From positions 62,001-126,000 of the forward strand of contig VTPC01001902.1 of the NCBI GenBank assembly GCA_011009095.1: 64,000 nucleotides of DNA, read 5' to 3'. Origin of the DNA: Ignelater luminosus (taxonomy: Eukaryota > Arthropoda > Insecta > Coleoptera > Elateridae). This document shows, piece after piece, positions 38,001-46,201 of the stretch. The stretch's first letter is position 1, and each line of letters opens with the position of its first letter. The notes under the pieces were generated by a model that was not told where the DNA came from, searched no databases, and saw only the letters and a program-made list of their open reading frames with translations. A program made the translations under genes and the position numbers.

Positions 38001-41000
38001 GCTATAATGATAGGGTCTGTAAACTTGCTTAAAGCTAAACTGATATTGTGGATGAAGTCCCTTGTGCATTTCTCAAAAATGAAAAAAAAATGATAGGCGA
38101 CGCTAAAATTGACTTATCATTTGTTATCAACTTTCAATTACTTCAAGACCAGTCTAAAACGCGATTTCAACAGTTTTTATCAATTCTTTTACTTGCCAAG
38201 TAAATGTTTTGTTCAAGTAAGGGCACAAGAAGTGGAGCTAGAACCTTGTCCTAAAATCAAATATATCAGATGAGAACTTCTGGAATATAATTGACACAAA
38301 CAAATTTCCATTCTCGAAAAAACTATCATAGAAGATAAAATCTTTTTTCGGCTCCACAGACTTAGGTAAATCATTGTTTTCAACAATGAATATCATAAAA
38401 TCAAGGAACAGATCTCAACTAACAGATGAACATCTTGATGATTGCTTACGAGCAGGAATATCATCATACTCTCCTAATTATGAAGCATTGGCCAATGAAA
38501 TGCAGTACCAAAGATCACATTGACTTTGATATTTATATTTTTTATAAAGAATTTTTGTATGTAAACTTTTGTATGTATTATTAAATAATAAATTATTTAT
38601 TTTACATAAGAATATAAACAATAATTTTTATATGTTCAAATTATATTTTTGGAATTAAATTTTTTGTTTGTATTTTATGTGTATTTTATGCTCAACTATA
38701 GATTTACCATGAAAAAATAAATGGTGCCCACTGCTCGACCGATACTCTAGAATGTGCTCTTAGATACAAAAAGGTGGGGGACCCCTGATGTAGAGTAACC
38801 AGTGGCGACCCATTATAAGGAGCCAAGGAGTCATGGCACCACCACAGACATTTCATTTTTCAATTTGCAAAAAATAATTTATACTCTTAAAATTTTCTCC
38901 TTTAAAGTCTGACCTTTACCAGAGATTAAAAAATTAAAAATTGCTATTTTATAAATATAAATATACTGAACAAGTGAACACAGCGCGTACAAAATGATAA
39001 AAATAAAAGTTTGGTGCTAATCAAAGTGTGGCTCCAATGTGGCTATAGACTTCAGCAGGGGCTGGCAGGTGAGGAAGGGTGTTTGCAGTTAGCAAAATGG
39101 TTGAGCCAAACTACAAGTGGCTCCTGCAGTTACCATCGATACACAGTGCAGGTATGTTGTACTAGTTACGCTACGCTCGTTATGAAACTTGACGTCAAGT
39201 GTGAATATATAATAATAAAAATAAATATAAAATTAAAAGTAAATCAGTAAAATATTGTACACATTAATAACAATTAGAATATATTAAACATTTGCAGTAA
39301 TGACACTTTTTTTAATGTTATCTCTAAACTGTTTAATATTGGGTGGCTTTTGTGTTGCATCTGGCAACCTATTAAGTATCTGAATTCCTTTTACAAAAAT
39401 TGATTTGCATGTAGTTTTGTTGCTAACATATGCTATCCGATAATCTGTAGCCGTTCTAGTTATGTACCGATGTATTTCATTATTTTGTATGAAAATGTCA
39501 TTGAAATATGTCGGTTCTGTTTTCTCAATAACTTTATAAATAAAAATTAGAAGATTTTGAATAATTCATTGTACCGGTATGAAATTCAAAGTATTATGTA
39601 AGTGTTCAATTGGTGTATATCTATTAGACCTTGTAATGACAGGAATTCCGCAATTTTGTAGCCTTTGCAGCCTCTGTAGCTGAGTCTCGCCCACCATAAA
39701 AAAGACAGAGCTACAATAATCGAAAAACGGTTATTATTTACGCTACGCCCGTTTTGAAACTTGAGGTGAAGGGTGAATGTAAAGTGCAATACGAACGCAA
39801 TATGTGAGCTTTTAAAAAAATCTTTTTCTACCTATTCTTTGGAAGAAAAGATTGAAATAAAAGAACTCGGAAGACCTCTGCTAGATTTAGATATTTCGAA
39901 AACACAGGGTGTCTTCACTTCAAAATCCAGTTCTAAAGGACGAATCAGAAATTTAACAGAAAGGTTTATTCCAAAAAAAAGATTTGCAATGTGTACTTAA
40001 AAAATTTTATAACCCTCCCCCACACATTGAACCGCAAAGCCATGGCTCTATCACCGCACAATACTACGAGCCACCACTGAGAGTAACAATAGTACATTTA
40101 ACTGAGACATTTAAATAAAAGAATTATATTTTTAGATGAAACTTACATTCATGCAGGTCATACTACTTCAAGATGCTACAAGGACAACTCATGAGAGTTT
40201 TTTTTCTAAGATTTCTATAGCCTGAAGTATTGAGACTGCCATCTTATCATTCAGACCTTAATCCAATAGAAAAGGTCTGGAAAATAGTTAAAAATAATGT
40301 TGCCAAGAAATTTAATGAAAATATTTGGAGAAACTTGTGTAATTATGTAAAAGCAATTGAAGACACATATTTAAGTAATGAACATCATCTAGAAGTAAGG
40401 GTTCCACAAGTAATTATAAATCTTGATGAGAATACTTCAAGTGATGACAGTAATTTTAAATTTTAAACTATTGTAATTGGTGAATAAAGAGTCTGTATTG
40501 TAAATTAACTGATTTTAATTAACTCTGTAATACTCCATTAAAATCTACTTAATTTGTTAGTAATCATTTTTGTTAACTTTTTTAAAACCTCCTTTAATTT
40601 TTCCCATTTGCAACATTTATGGAAAAATTGACAATAACCTTTCAATTTTGCAACATTTAACAGTTTTTTTGTTGTCACCACTAAATATGGTATTTACTTT
40701 ATCAGGAAAGTCTGGAATATATATACAGTGTGCTGATTAAGTATTGAACAAATTCAATAACTCAAAAGATATTAATGTAACGATTTAAATTGTTGGGCAT
40801 CTTTTAATATTATGCACAAATCAATGACGTCATAATTATTTGACCAATGACATCATCGATATATTTTTTTTTAAATGGCAATCCCAAAATATTTTTGCAG
40901 ATTATTATTCGCCATTGAATTCTGTGTACAATGATCTTTAAATTTTTCAAATTTGCTCATGCTTTTCGGGGATTTTATTTTTTTTGTTTAGAAACTTTAA

Positions 41001-43181
41001 AATATTCTAAATGGTATTTCAACTATTTAAATCTAGTACACTTGATTTAAATTAAATTACAAAATCAAGTCACATCAACTTGATTTTACCTATGTCATCT
41101 AGTTAGATTTCTGTCATTTATTATTTGAATCTCGATATTATTATTTGTTGTAAATACCAAAATTTTTAACAAACAAGGACGATGCATTTAACAGAGCAGG
41201 AAAGAACAGAAATACTGATAATGATCGGCTGCAATGGACAAATGCAAACTTGATTTTTTAATTTAATTTGGTAATTGTTTGATATAGCTATCCTAGGAAA
41301 ACGCCGTTTTCAGAGCAAGTTTTTGGTATCAGGAGATACAGAATTACTCACAGAACACAATTAGGTGGCCGGAAGTAAAGAAAATCAATTGAATCTTGGA
41401 GAAACTGACGAAAAACAAACACGATTTTTAAGCACATCTGAGGTTATGTTGCGCGATAGAAACAATGAAGTTGGCAACTAAATCAGCTGCTGCACACATT
41501 ACCAACCCCCTACTGCAACATGACCCGTGTATAAGAATTCCACACCAAGCGAGAGGGTGATTAGGTTGGAAGTAATTAAACATTCATTTTTTTAAAAATT
41601 CCACCCCAATCTTGTGGGGGGCCGATTTGAATGAATGAATTCATTCATGCTTGCGCGGGGTCAATATTCTCCAGGTGATTTAAGGAAATTGAGTTGTGGT
41701 ACTGTCGGTTGGTACACTGTCGGGGAGTAGTAGGAATGAAGCCGCGATATTATGGTGTCATGGCAGTTGGTGTGCTTGTGAAGTGTCAAATTCGTCGGTT
41801 TTAAAAGTTTTTTTAAGTTTTGGTGTCAGAGAGGCCTTCCGTAGGTGTCTTTTGATTCTTGCATTAGTAAGGTTGAATTTTTACTGTAGAAGTTAATTCC
41901 TAGGGGTAGCTGTATCGAACTGTTACCTTTAATTTAAATCAAGCGTACTAGATTTAAAGAGTTGAAATACCATTTAGAATGTTTTAAATTTTCTAAACAA
42001 AAAAAATAATATCTCCGAAAAGCGTGAGCAAATTTGAAAAATTTGAAGATCATTGCACACAGAATTCAATGGCGAATAATAATCTGCAAAAATATTTTGG
42101 GGTTGCCATTTAAAAAAATTATCAATGACGTCATTGATTTGTGCATAATATTAAAAGATGCCCAACAATTTAAATTTTTGTCTCTTTTCGAAATATGAAT
42201 ATTTTTCGAGTTATTCAATTTGTTCCATACTTAATCAGCACACTATAAATCAAACCATATTGGAAGTGAAGGTTAAAAACATATAGAATATACATACATA
42301 CAGTTCATTCCAAATCTATTCAAACAGTGAGCACCAAAATTAGTGGAAAAACAATCCTGAGGGGTAGCTAAAGTCTTATTCTATAAATGCATTTTTTAGT
42401 AACAAAAAGTGTAAGTGTTTGTCAAAAATATATCACAGTTATACATTTTATTTTTCTGACCATTTGGATAGATCTGAAATGAAGTGCACATCATACATCT
42501 AAAAAGTGGTAATACAAAATGAAACAAATATGTGAATAGAAAAGACACAAAATTAAAATTGTATAACTGATAACTGAAGGAGTAAAAATGTTAATTAAAC
42601 CAGGAAGAGAAATAGAAGGATAGAAGAAACATTAGACCAGTTTAGGAGTTACTTCCTCTGGTTTAAATCTTGTAACCTTAAAATGATCTTAATTTATAGA
42701 GATGTAACTAGCAATAGAAAAATTAATTCAAACATGAAATCATTCTTCAGTTTTATTACCAGCTCTATCAAAACATATAGTATATAAAAAAAATAATCAT
42801 AGTTTTATATGTGTTATAACATATCTTACTAAATATATTAGAATGACTTGGTTTTGAAAATTTTATTCGAGACGACCAACCAGCCTTAAATAACAATATT
42901 TACATAACTATTCTTGGTATCAAAACAGGACTTAGACCATTTGAATTCCATTTCAATGAGCTACAAAGATATGTTAGAAAATAAATTACAATTTCTGTGT
43001 TGATCCCCTTTAAGTACTTTCCACAGTCCAGGTTATACATATTGCAACTTTTTTTTACAACAACTAGAAATCACATTACAAATGCAATTCCTAAGAATTC
43101 CTAGAAATGTTTATATCACTTATAGAAACTTCTTGTACTGTTCTTAAGCCTGTTCTTTCAAATCATAAGCATGTTGTAATC

Positions 43182-43212
<31 letters not shown>

Positions 43213-46201
43213 CATATTCATTCACATACTTAATGAGAAATAGGAATCAATGTATTATTAAAAAGAAAACCATACCTGCAATTTCTTATACATTTCTAAA
43301 TTAATTAGTTTGATGTCATCAAGCTGACGCCTTAAGGAAATAATGGTATCCTGTTTCTCATGAATATCTTTTTCAAGTAGCTTCATGGCAACTTCCATTT
43401 CAGCTTTGATGCATAACTATTGTTATACAAGAAAACAAACTATTTATGTAAAAATGTCTAGACAGCTAAAACATTAGCATTACCTGAATCTCCAATTCTT
43501 TATCAGCTTCTTGTCTCAATCGCCGTTCTTCTTCTAAACGCTGTTGAAGTTCTGAAACGTCTTCTGTTAGCATTTTTGAATTATCGCCACTCTTATCGCT
43601 TGAAACTTTCATTAAACGTGCATCAGTGCAAATGTTCAATACATCTGGTTCATCTTCACGTCCTAGTTCTTTACGTAGTTGACGGTTTTCATCATACAAT
43701 GTAAGTAAACTATTCTTAGCTATTGCAAGATCTTCTTTCATAAGAGCATTTGTTGTGGTTAATGATTCTACTTTTGCTTGTAAATTTGTAACGGTTGCAC
43801 TAAAATATAAAATCTTGTTATATATTCTGTAATACTACTTAGAATTTCTGCAAACATAAAGAAGTTATGCATCATTAAAGATTAAATGCAGTTTTTTTCA
43901 ACCTTTTACCTAGAATATGTTTATCATACTTGAATTTTCTTCATATGACAAATAAAAGACAATGTTAACACATTCATGAAAGTAAGTTTTTTTTAAATCG
44001 ATTGTAATGAGTTTCAAACTTTGTAGGACATAGCATAATTATGTAGTTAACAACAGTTTATGCAACTATTTACACTTATTTTAGTTAATTATAATGTTTG
44101 TCAACACTTCATATACCACATAACTAAAAAGATGCTATTAAACTACTACTAACTTTAAATGTCGATTCAGTTCTTCGATGTAATTTTTCTGATCTAATAC
44201 CGTAGTCATATTATCATCATTCTGTTGTTCATCGATAGGTTCACCTGTCATTTGATGGGAAGAACGAAGGTATAAAGAAAAGTCTATGACTCCTTGAGGA
44301 CAGTCCAAATCTTCTTCCTGTTAACCATTATTTTGTAAGTTAGTACAACAATCTTTATTAGCATTAAAAACTGAATGTCAACAAACTTACTTTGACACAC
44401 AAATTGCAATCAATTACATTAAGCCCCACCAACAGTCCTATAATAATAACAGCTTCATCACTAAGCATTAATGCATCTGGTTCAAAATATTCTGCTAAGG
44501 CTTCTTCTTTGTGATCCAATAGAACTTTTAAGTAATCAGCTAATTTTTTTTGCATAAGTGCTAATCTAAGCCATGCTCTGGCTCTGCCCATGTGTGTCCT
44601 AATAAAATTAAAGAGTTTAGAATTATCTTAAAGTATTGTTTTTATTTAAATTGTTATCAGTTTTATTGAATTTATTTTGAACTTTAGAAATGCACAGTAT
44701 ATTAAAAGCAGAAGGTCTTAAAATAGTAGGTAGCCTAAAACATACACTATCAAGCAAAATTGAATAAAACAATTTTTTTATTGTATATAAGGACTAGAAC
44801 GAAAAGTTCTGTCATTTTCATATAAATCTTAGGTCAAAACGAACAAATTAATTTGCATGTAGAAAGATGTTTTAGCATGGCAAGACTTCAGCGTGTAAAA
44901 TATTAGTATTGTCAGTTAAATGTAAATATTTAAAGCTCAACGGGAAACCCATGTGTTCAATCCAGGAGTCCGATGCCACCAGTTCGCAAAAGAATTTTCT
45001 TTGCCTTTTCATATTGTCTCATATTTGTTTGTAAGAGATCTGACAATATTGTCTTCATTGTCACGATGTGCAGAAGTTATAAAAAATGGTTATGCTCCTC
45101 CATACTGAATTATATTTAGTTAGAGTTACAGAATATTTCTTTACTTTTGTCCTTGAAAAAATAAAACTGTATAAAAATTGAGGTTATGTATTTATTTCCT
45201 AAAATTTTATGACTGGGCCTAGAAAAGGTTGATATTAAATACAATCTGAATAATCTTGAAGAATACATTAATAATAATTGAGTATTTCTACAAAGATCAT
45301 ATTTCTTTACTTTCAGCTGATAGTGTATGTCAATTTTATAAAATTCATTATAATCCCAATTGACAAAAAAGTTATCAAATTTCTTGAAACCTTTGTAGGT
45401 ATCATAGACTTATTACATATATTTCAAGAAACAAAAAATTTCAAGCTTATTTCCAAGATGATCAACATCTAGAAAATGTGACAATCAATTTTGTTCACAT
45501 TTTTTAATAAGCATTATGACTGTCTAGGTTTGAAGACATTCTGCTCACTCGGTATATTAAAATCCTTACCGAACAGTTGGTAAATCTCGAACACTTGCTG
45601 TAATATCTTGAGCTTCAGGAGAGTATTTTTCGACCATTTGCAATATGTCCCACAGCTCTTTTTTTGGACCCAAAAGACCCTAAAACGATGTAACAATAAG
45701 AAATTTAAAATTCTACAAATACCTGAACCTAACCTTTTTAGGACGTAACCCATGTCGCAAAACATGCTCAAGTACAATAAAGAAATGTTGTAGTGGCATA
45801 TGATCAGAATCCAGCATGCGGCCATAACGAAGAGATTGTTCTATAAGTTCTTTAACAACTAATTTACTAATATTAACTAAATTACTCCGTTCTATAACTA
45901 CAGGGTCTCTACCTGTAAGAAAAAGAATAAAATAATAGTAGTAATACAAAAGGTTATCTATTTTTACTTGAATGCTTTAAATAAGCATACCAAAAGGGTA
46001 CGTGGGAATTTCGGGCGATGGACTCGAAAGGGGTTGTAATGAGTCATGCACATTAAACTCCACATCATGGAGTTCTTTGAGGCATAACCATTCGCCGTCG
46101 ACAGATACCCTAAAGTTACATAAGTAAATAGTATCTTGTGCTCCTGCCATATCTTGTTCCATAGCGGTGTCGCCGCCTTCCACCATCCCTTGAGCTTTCA
46201 T
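17018..46201 (-). CDS. RUFY: RUN and FYVE domain protein (RUFY family), 11 exons
   Basis: Endosomal/lysosomal adaptor with a RUN domain, long coiled coil and PI3P-binding FYVE finger. Minus-strand exons: 45991-46201, 45734-45912, 45570-45679, 44391-44598, 44154-44317, 43484-43799, 43276-43416, 27593-27690, 19752-19968, 17386-17607, 17018-17155. They sum to 2004 nt (667 aa), all GT-AG, phases consistent. Exon 1 encodes [20 protein letters not shown], matching the RUFY3-type amino end. The RUN domain (about 76-240) has [25 protein letters not shown] and [17 protein letters not shown]. Coiled coil about 280-595. FYVE: WAKD at 600, CKNC at 609-612, RRKHHCRNCG at 620-629, RVC at 651; all zinc ligands present. 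The ATG at 46201 has an in-frame stop 24 nt upstream and no acceptor between. One 14.9-kb intron is packed with transposons. Confidence 0.93.
17991..18345. mobile_element. Foldback repeat in RUFY intron
   Basis: Two inverted arms of about 115 bases, 17991-18115 and 18230-18345, share AGGTGCGCGAG/AAAGGGGTATAAGT and ATCAACTAA/TTTGAATTT blocks in opposite orientation around a 115-base centre. Identity is imperfect, so the unit is fairly old. No coding sequence. It lies in the intron between exons 17386-17607 and 19752-19968. Confidence 0.65.
18412..19143. mobile_element. MITE with AAGCCTAATTCACACTA ends
   Basis: About 732 bp. The left end reads AAGCCTAATTCACACTACG and the right end CATAGTGTGAATTAGGCTT. 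Just inside each end is a second pair of complementary words (GCATGCAACTATTGCGTGCG on the left, CGCATGCAATAATTGCAG on the right). No transposase frame. In the same RUFY intron as the foldback at 17991. Confidence 0.75.
20364..21065. mobile_element. pogo/Tigger-like non-autonomous element
   Basis: TA-flanked unit of about 702 bp. The right end, read inward, starts CAGTCGAACTTCGATAACTC; the left end reads CAATAGAACTTTGATAACTC, so about 18 of the first 20 bases match. Ends of the form CAGT(A/C)GAACxTCGxTAA are characteristic of the pogo branch of Tc1/mariner. The interior is AT-rich and non-coding. Another pogo-like unit is at 24763-25051. Confidence 0.7.
22163..22686. mobile_element. Near-perfect foldback element, copy 1 of an adjacent pair
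   Basis: The two halves are reverse complements over about 210 bases each, with the turn near 22385. The ends read CAGTGTGTCTGCAGACTGAG on the left and TAGTGTGTCCACAGATTGAG inward from the right. Inside, AAACCTCCAATAATGGTAAT at about 22201 pairs with its complement at about 22575, and GCAGGTGCAGTT at about 22437 pairs with the complement near 22327. TA lies at both ends. No coding. It would form a 520-nt hairpin in RNA from the RUFY intron. Confidence 0.85.
22696..23585. mobile_element. Foldback element with nested inner palindrome, copy 2 of the pair
   Basis: 890 bp, flanked by TA. Outer arms of about 185 bases (22696-22880 and 23405-23585) share CAGTGTGTCCACATTTC-type ends, GCTCACTATtGGGATCTCGG and CAGTTTACTTATGCTTTTG. 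Between them a second inverted pair (about 22900-22992 and 23060-23143) shares GTGCCATG and TTTTGTTTTAGCAATT. It starts nine bases after copy 1 ends and has a related terminal sequence, so both belong to one family. Confidence 0.85.
23590..24760. other. RUFY intron, no gene seen
   Basis: AT-rich intron sequence. Open frames at 24356-24592 and 24674-24913 have no family resemblance. No paired repeat ends found. Confidence 0.4.
24763..25051. mobile_element. pogo/Tigger-like MITE, 289 bp
   Basis: Ends CAGTAGAACCTCGGTTATCC and, inward from the right, CAGTAGAACTCTAATTATCC, with TA on both sides. This is the classic pogo/Tigger terminal pattern. No coding sequence remains. In the RUFY intron between exons 27593-27690 and 19752-19968. 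Confidence 0.85.
26031..26278. mobile_element. Tc1/mariner-type MITE, 248 bp
   Basis: Ends CACTGCTGTTCATAATTATT and, inward from the right, CACTGTCATTTATAATTATT, both next to a TA. The pattern CACTG...CATAATTATT is typical of Tc1-like elements. Non-coding. Confidence 0.8.
26404..26620. mobile_element. Possible pogo-like MITE, weakly supported
   Basis: Left boundary CAGTATAACTCAGTTATAGC and a GGGACC word about 35 bases in; toward the right, GGACCCGCATTATAAGTATG and a TGTTACACTATA end. The arrangement suggests short inverted ends around a 200-bp AT-rich core, but the terminal match is poor. Confidence 0.35.
27593..27690 (-). CDS. RUFY: RUFY exon 8, FYVE-bearing path
   Basis: 98-nt internal exon encoding [20 protein letters not shown] and the following coiled-coil residues to EAK. 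Acceptor tttcag, donor GTAGGT. It starts in phase 0 after the CAG of exon 43276-43416 and hands on to exon 19752-19968. It corresponds to the LKEKNEIIARLEEKT block of vertebrate RUFY proteins. It begins with the same GAATG(C/T)GA as the alternative exon at 28021-28407, suggesting an ancient exon duplication and mutually exclusive use. Confidence 0.85.
28021..28407 (-). CDS. RUFY: RUFY alternative last exon (isoform without FYVE)
   Basis: 387-nt exon with acceptor ttatag, then GAATGTGAAATGG in phase 0 after the CAG of exon 43276-43416. It encodes [33 protein letters not shown], then a hydrophilic, low-complexity tail of about 90 residues rich in S, N, T, E and K (including the repetitive ANANTNANE) and a TGA at 28021-28023. 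Joined to exons 1-7 it gives a 571-residue protein with RUN domain and most of the coiled coil but no FYVE finger. Its first 30 residues resemble those of exon 27593-27690. Vertebrate RUFY3 likewise has a FYVE-less form with an alternative carboxyl end. Confidence 0.82.
   Translation of the reverse strand, partial: ECEMELTQKGEVVSRLQAKAGQIGKILNNLEKYNHLIKDSNRDRKSFEKRPTSFDKKFTTTSKTESKDSKSSEAANCNSGNLEVTKANANTNANESHVTTESENVAAFETKEFVIVKQEGNEVTEIEN
28410..29203. other. RUFY intron, no gene seen
   Basis: Start of the repeat-rich portion of the 14.9-kb intron between exons 43276-43416 and 28021-28407. No repeat pair or exon recognised in this section. Confidence 0.4.
29204..30358. mobile_element. Possible DNA transposon with CAGGGTGGT ends
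   Basis: CAGGGTGGTTGACC at 29204 and, inward from 30358, CAGGGTGGTAGAAT are inverted relative to each other and bound about 1.15 kb. Only the outer 10 bases match well. The open frame 29267-29479 (70 aa) has no recognised motif. The ends belong to the CAGGGTG terminal class seen at 11019 and 35184. Confidence 0.5.
30430..31490. repeat. Inverted and tandem repeat of a 120-bp unit around a MITE
   Basis: A unit containing GCATTAAAGTCGTTATTAAT, GATGCAATTTGGTAATTTTT and a CCTTTAAAGGGGTGTTTC block occurs twice in tandem on the right (about 31195-31310 and 31318-31430) and once inverted on the left (about 30430-30620). The MITE at 30641-31189 separates the arms. The copies differ by roughly a fifth of positions, so the duplication is old. 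Confidence 0.65.
30641..31189. mobile_element. MITE with ATACCCTCGACACACTGAGA ends
   Basis: 549 bp with inverted ends of at least 28 matching bases (ATACCCTCGACACACTGAGA on the left; complement ending CGAGGGTAT on the right), then a looser AATGATCACTAA/AATTGTCATTAA extension. It contains one strand-switched GACGTTTT/AAACG region but no reading frame. It sits exactly at the turn of the larger inverted repeat 30430-31490. Confidence 0.8.
31770..32010. mobile_element. Possible MITE with GG(T/C)CTGTT(C/T)GTTTG ends
   Basis: GGTCTGTTCGTTTGGATTAC near 31774 and the complement of GGCCTGTTTGTTTGTGATTA near 32008 bound about 235 bp. Further inside, ACACTTTTGG and its counterpart CCACTTTTACACTT also pair. 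No coding. Confidence 0.5.
32011..34256. other. RUFY intron, no gene seen
   Basis: AT-rich intron sequence. Short open frames at 32178-32426, 32348-32611, 32736-32933 and 33597-33779 lack motifs and coding character. No paired repeat ends found. Confidence 0.4.
34258..34675. mobile_element. MITE with perfect 23-bp inverted ends
   Basis: The ends beginning AACATACTTGTGACATTTTA are exact inverted copies for 23 bases, the best-preserved short ends in the window. The interior is unusually GC-containing at its flanks (CGCGCACGCAG, GTCGTCGTCCGCATGGCCCG) and non-coding. The end conservation suggests relatively recent activity. Confidence 0.78.
35184..36216. mobile_element. Foldback DNA transposon, about 95-bp inverted ends, 1033 bp
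   Basis: TA-flanked. Ends begin CAGGGTGGTCCAAGATT and continue complementary through CTCTAGTAAGATAATAGC, TATGTTAGGAA and AGCAGAAAGCAACATA. A second inner inverted pair (GAGGGCTGTG near 35819 and CACAGCCCTC near 36095) suggests another short element inside. ACACCCTGTATA near 35346 is an isolated terminus of the same end class. A truncated relative is at 50816-51262. Non-coding. Confidence 0.85.
37026..38787 (+). mobile_element. hAT transposon with decayed GTF2IRD2/ZBED-like transposase
   Basis: 1762 bp. Ends CAGGGGTCCCCAACAC and, inward from the right, CAGGGGTCCCCCACC; perfect 8-bp duplication ATGTAGAG at 37018-37025 and 38788-38795. Transposase remnants on the plus strand: [19 protein letters not shown] (from about 37258), the IHQEALC...[13 protein letters not shown] block (about 37636-37800), and the dimerisation end [12 protein letters not shown]...[13 protein letters not shown] (38338-38523). 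Many stops and frame shifts; no intact frame. Inserted in the Tc1/mariner unit 36675-40698. Confidence 0.92.
39166..39778. repeat. Imperfect 42-bp direct repeat bracketing the LINE fragment
   Basis: GTTACGCTACGCTCGTTATG at 39166-39207 and TTTACGCTACGCCCGTTTTG at 39737-39778 continue as GAAACTTGA(C/G)GT(C/G)AAG(T/G)GTGAAT. About 85 percent of positions agree. This may be an aged long target duplication or a duplicated piece of the host hAT. Confidence 0.65.
39293..39735 (-). mobile_element. LINE reverse-transcriptase carboxyl-terminal fragment
   Basis: On the minus strand the segment encodes [40 protein letters not shown], then [14 protein letters not shown] and [19 protein letters not shown]. 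This is the well-known end of jockey/CR1-type non-LTR reverse transcriptases (YCSS...L..LQ..QN...R.I). Only the last 150 or so codons remain, with at least one stop. It lies inside the hAT at 38800-40079, bracketed by an imperfect 42-bp direct repeat. Confidence 0.78.
40726..42245. mobile_element. Long-arm foldback transposon, about 340-bp inverted ends
   Basis: 1520 bp, TA-flanked. Ends (C/T)AGTGTGCTGATTAAGTAT stay complementary for roughly 340 bases, including GTTGGGCATCTTTTAATATT, ATGACGTCAT and TCAAATTTGCTCA. The middle (41182-41245) starts an open frame [17 protein letters not shown], which matches the amino-terminal helix of insect mariner-class transposases, and then degenerates. A GC-richer patch with CCCCAATCTTGTGGGGGGCC follows near 41600. 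Probably an internally deleted, non-autonomous derivative. It starts 27 bases after the Tc1/mariner unit at 36675. Confidence 0.87.
42250..43275. other. RUFY intron next to exon 43276-43416, with AAT microsatellite
   Basis: Mostly AT-rich non-coding intron. A pure (AAT)n tract of about 11 units runs 43179-43211; it gives rise to the poly-N open frame at 43107-43304, which is not a gene. Confidence 0.6.

Larger units (their letters stand above)
38800..40079 (+). mobile_element. hAT transposon remnant (DUF4371/ZMYM-like), internally deleted
   Basis: 1280 bp. Ends CAGTGGCGACC and, inward from the right, CAGTGGTGGCTCG; perfect 8-bp duplication AGAGTAAC at 38792-38799 and 40080-40087. A plus-strand piece (39773-40000) encodes [20 protein letters not shown] and DISKTQGV, typical of the amino-terminal TTF-type region of DUF4371 hAT transposases; the catalytic part is absent. 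It hosts a LINE fragment (39293-39735). Its left end is four bases beyond the right duplication of the neighbouring hAT. Confidence 0.88.
36675..40698 (+). mobile_element. Tc1/mariner-like transposon interrupted by two hAT elements
   Basis: Ends are inverted and imperfect: AGTAATTACC...AAAACTGTTAAATGT at 36675-36719 versus its complement at 40655-40698. Left of the insertions is a decayed amino-terminal region ([45 protein letters not shown]). Right of them are the catalytic pieces: a [10 protein letters not shown]-like block (about 40130-40158) and [20 protein letters not shown] with a 78-residue open carboxyl end (40230-40466). The sequence is contiguous across the insertion point once the elements at 37026-38787 and 38800-40079 and one copy of each target duplication are discounted. 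Several stops and frame changes make it inactive. Confidence 0.78.

Noticed and set aside
43107-43304. 65-aa open frame with a poly-N run
   Set aside because: Created by reading through an (AAT)n microsatellite in a RUFY intron; no coding evidence.
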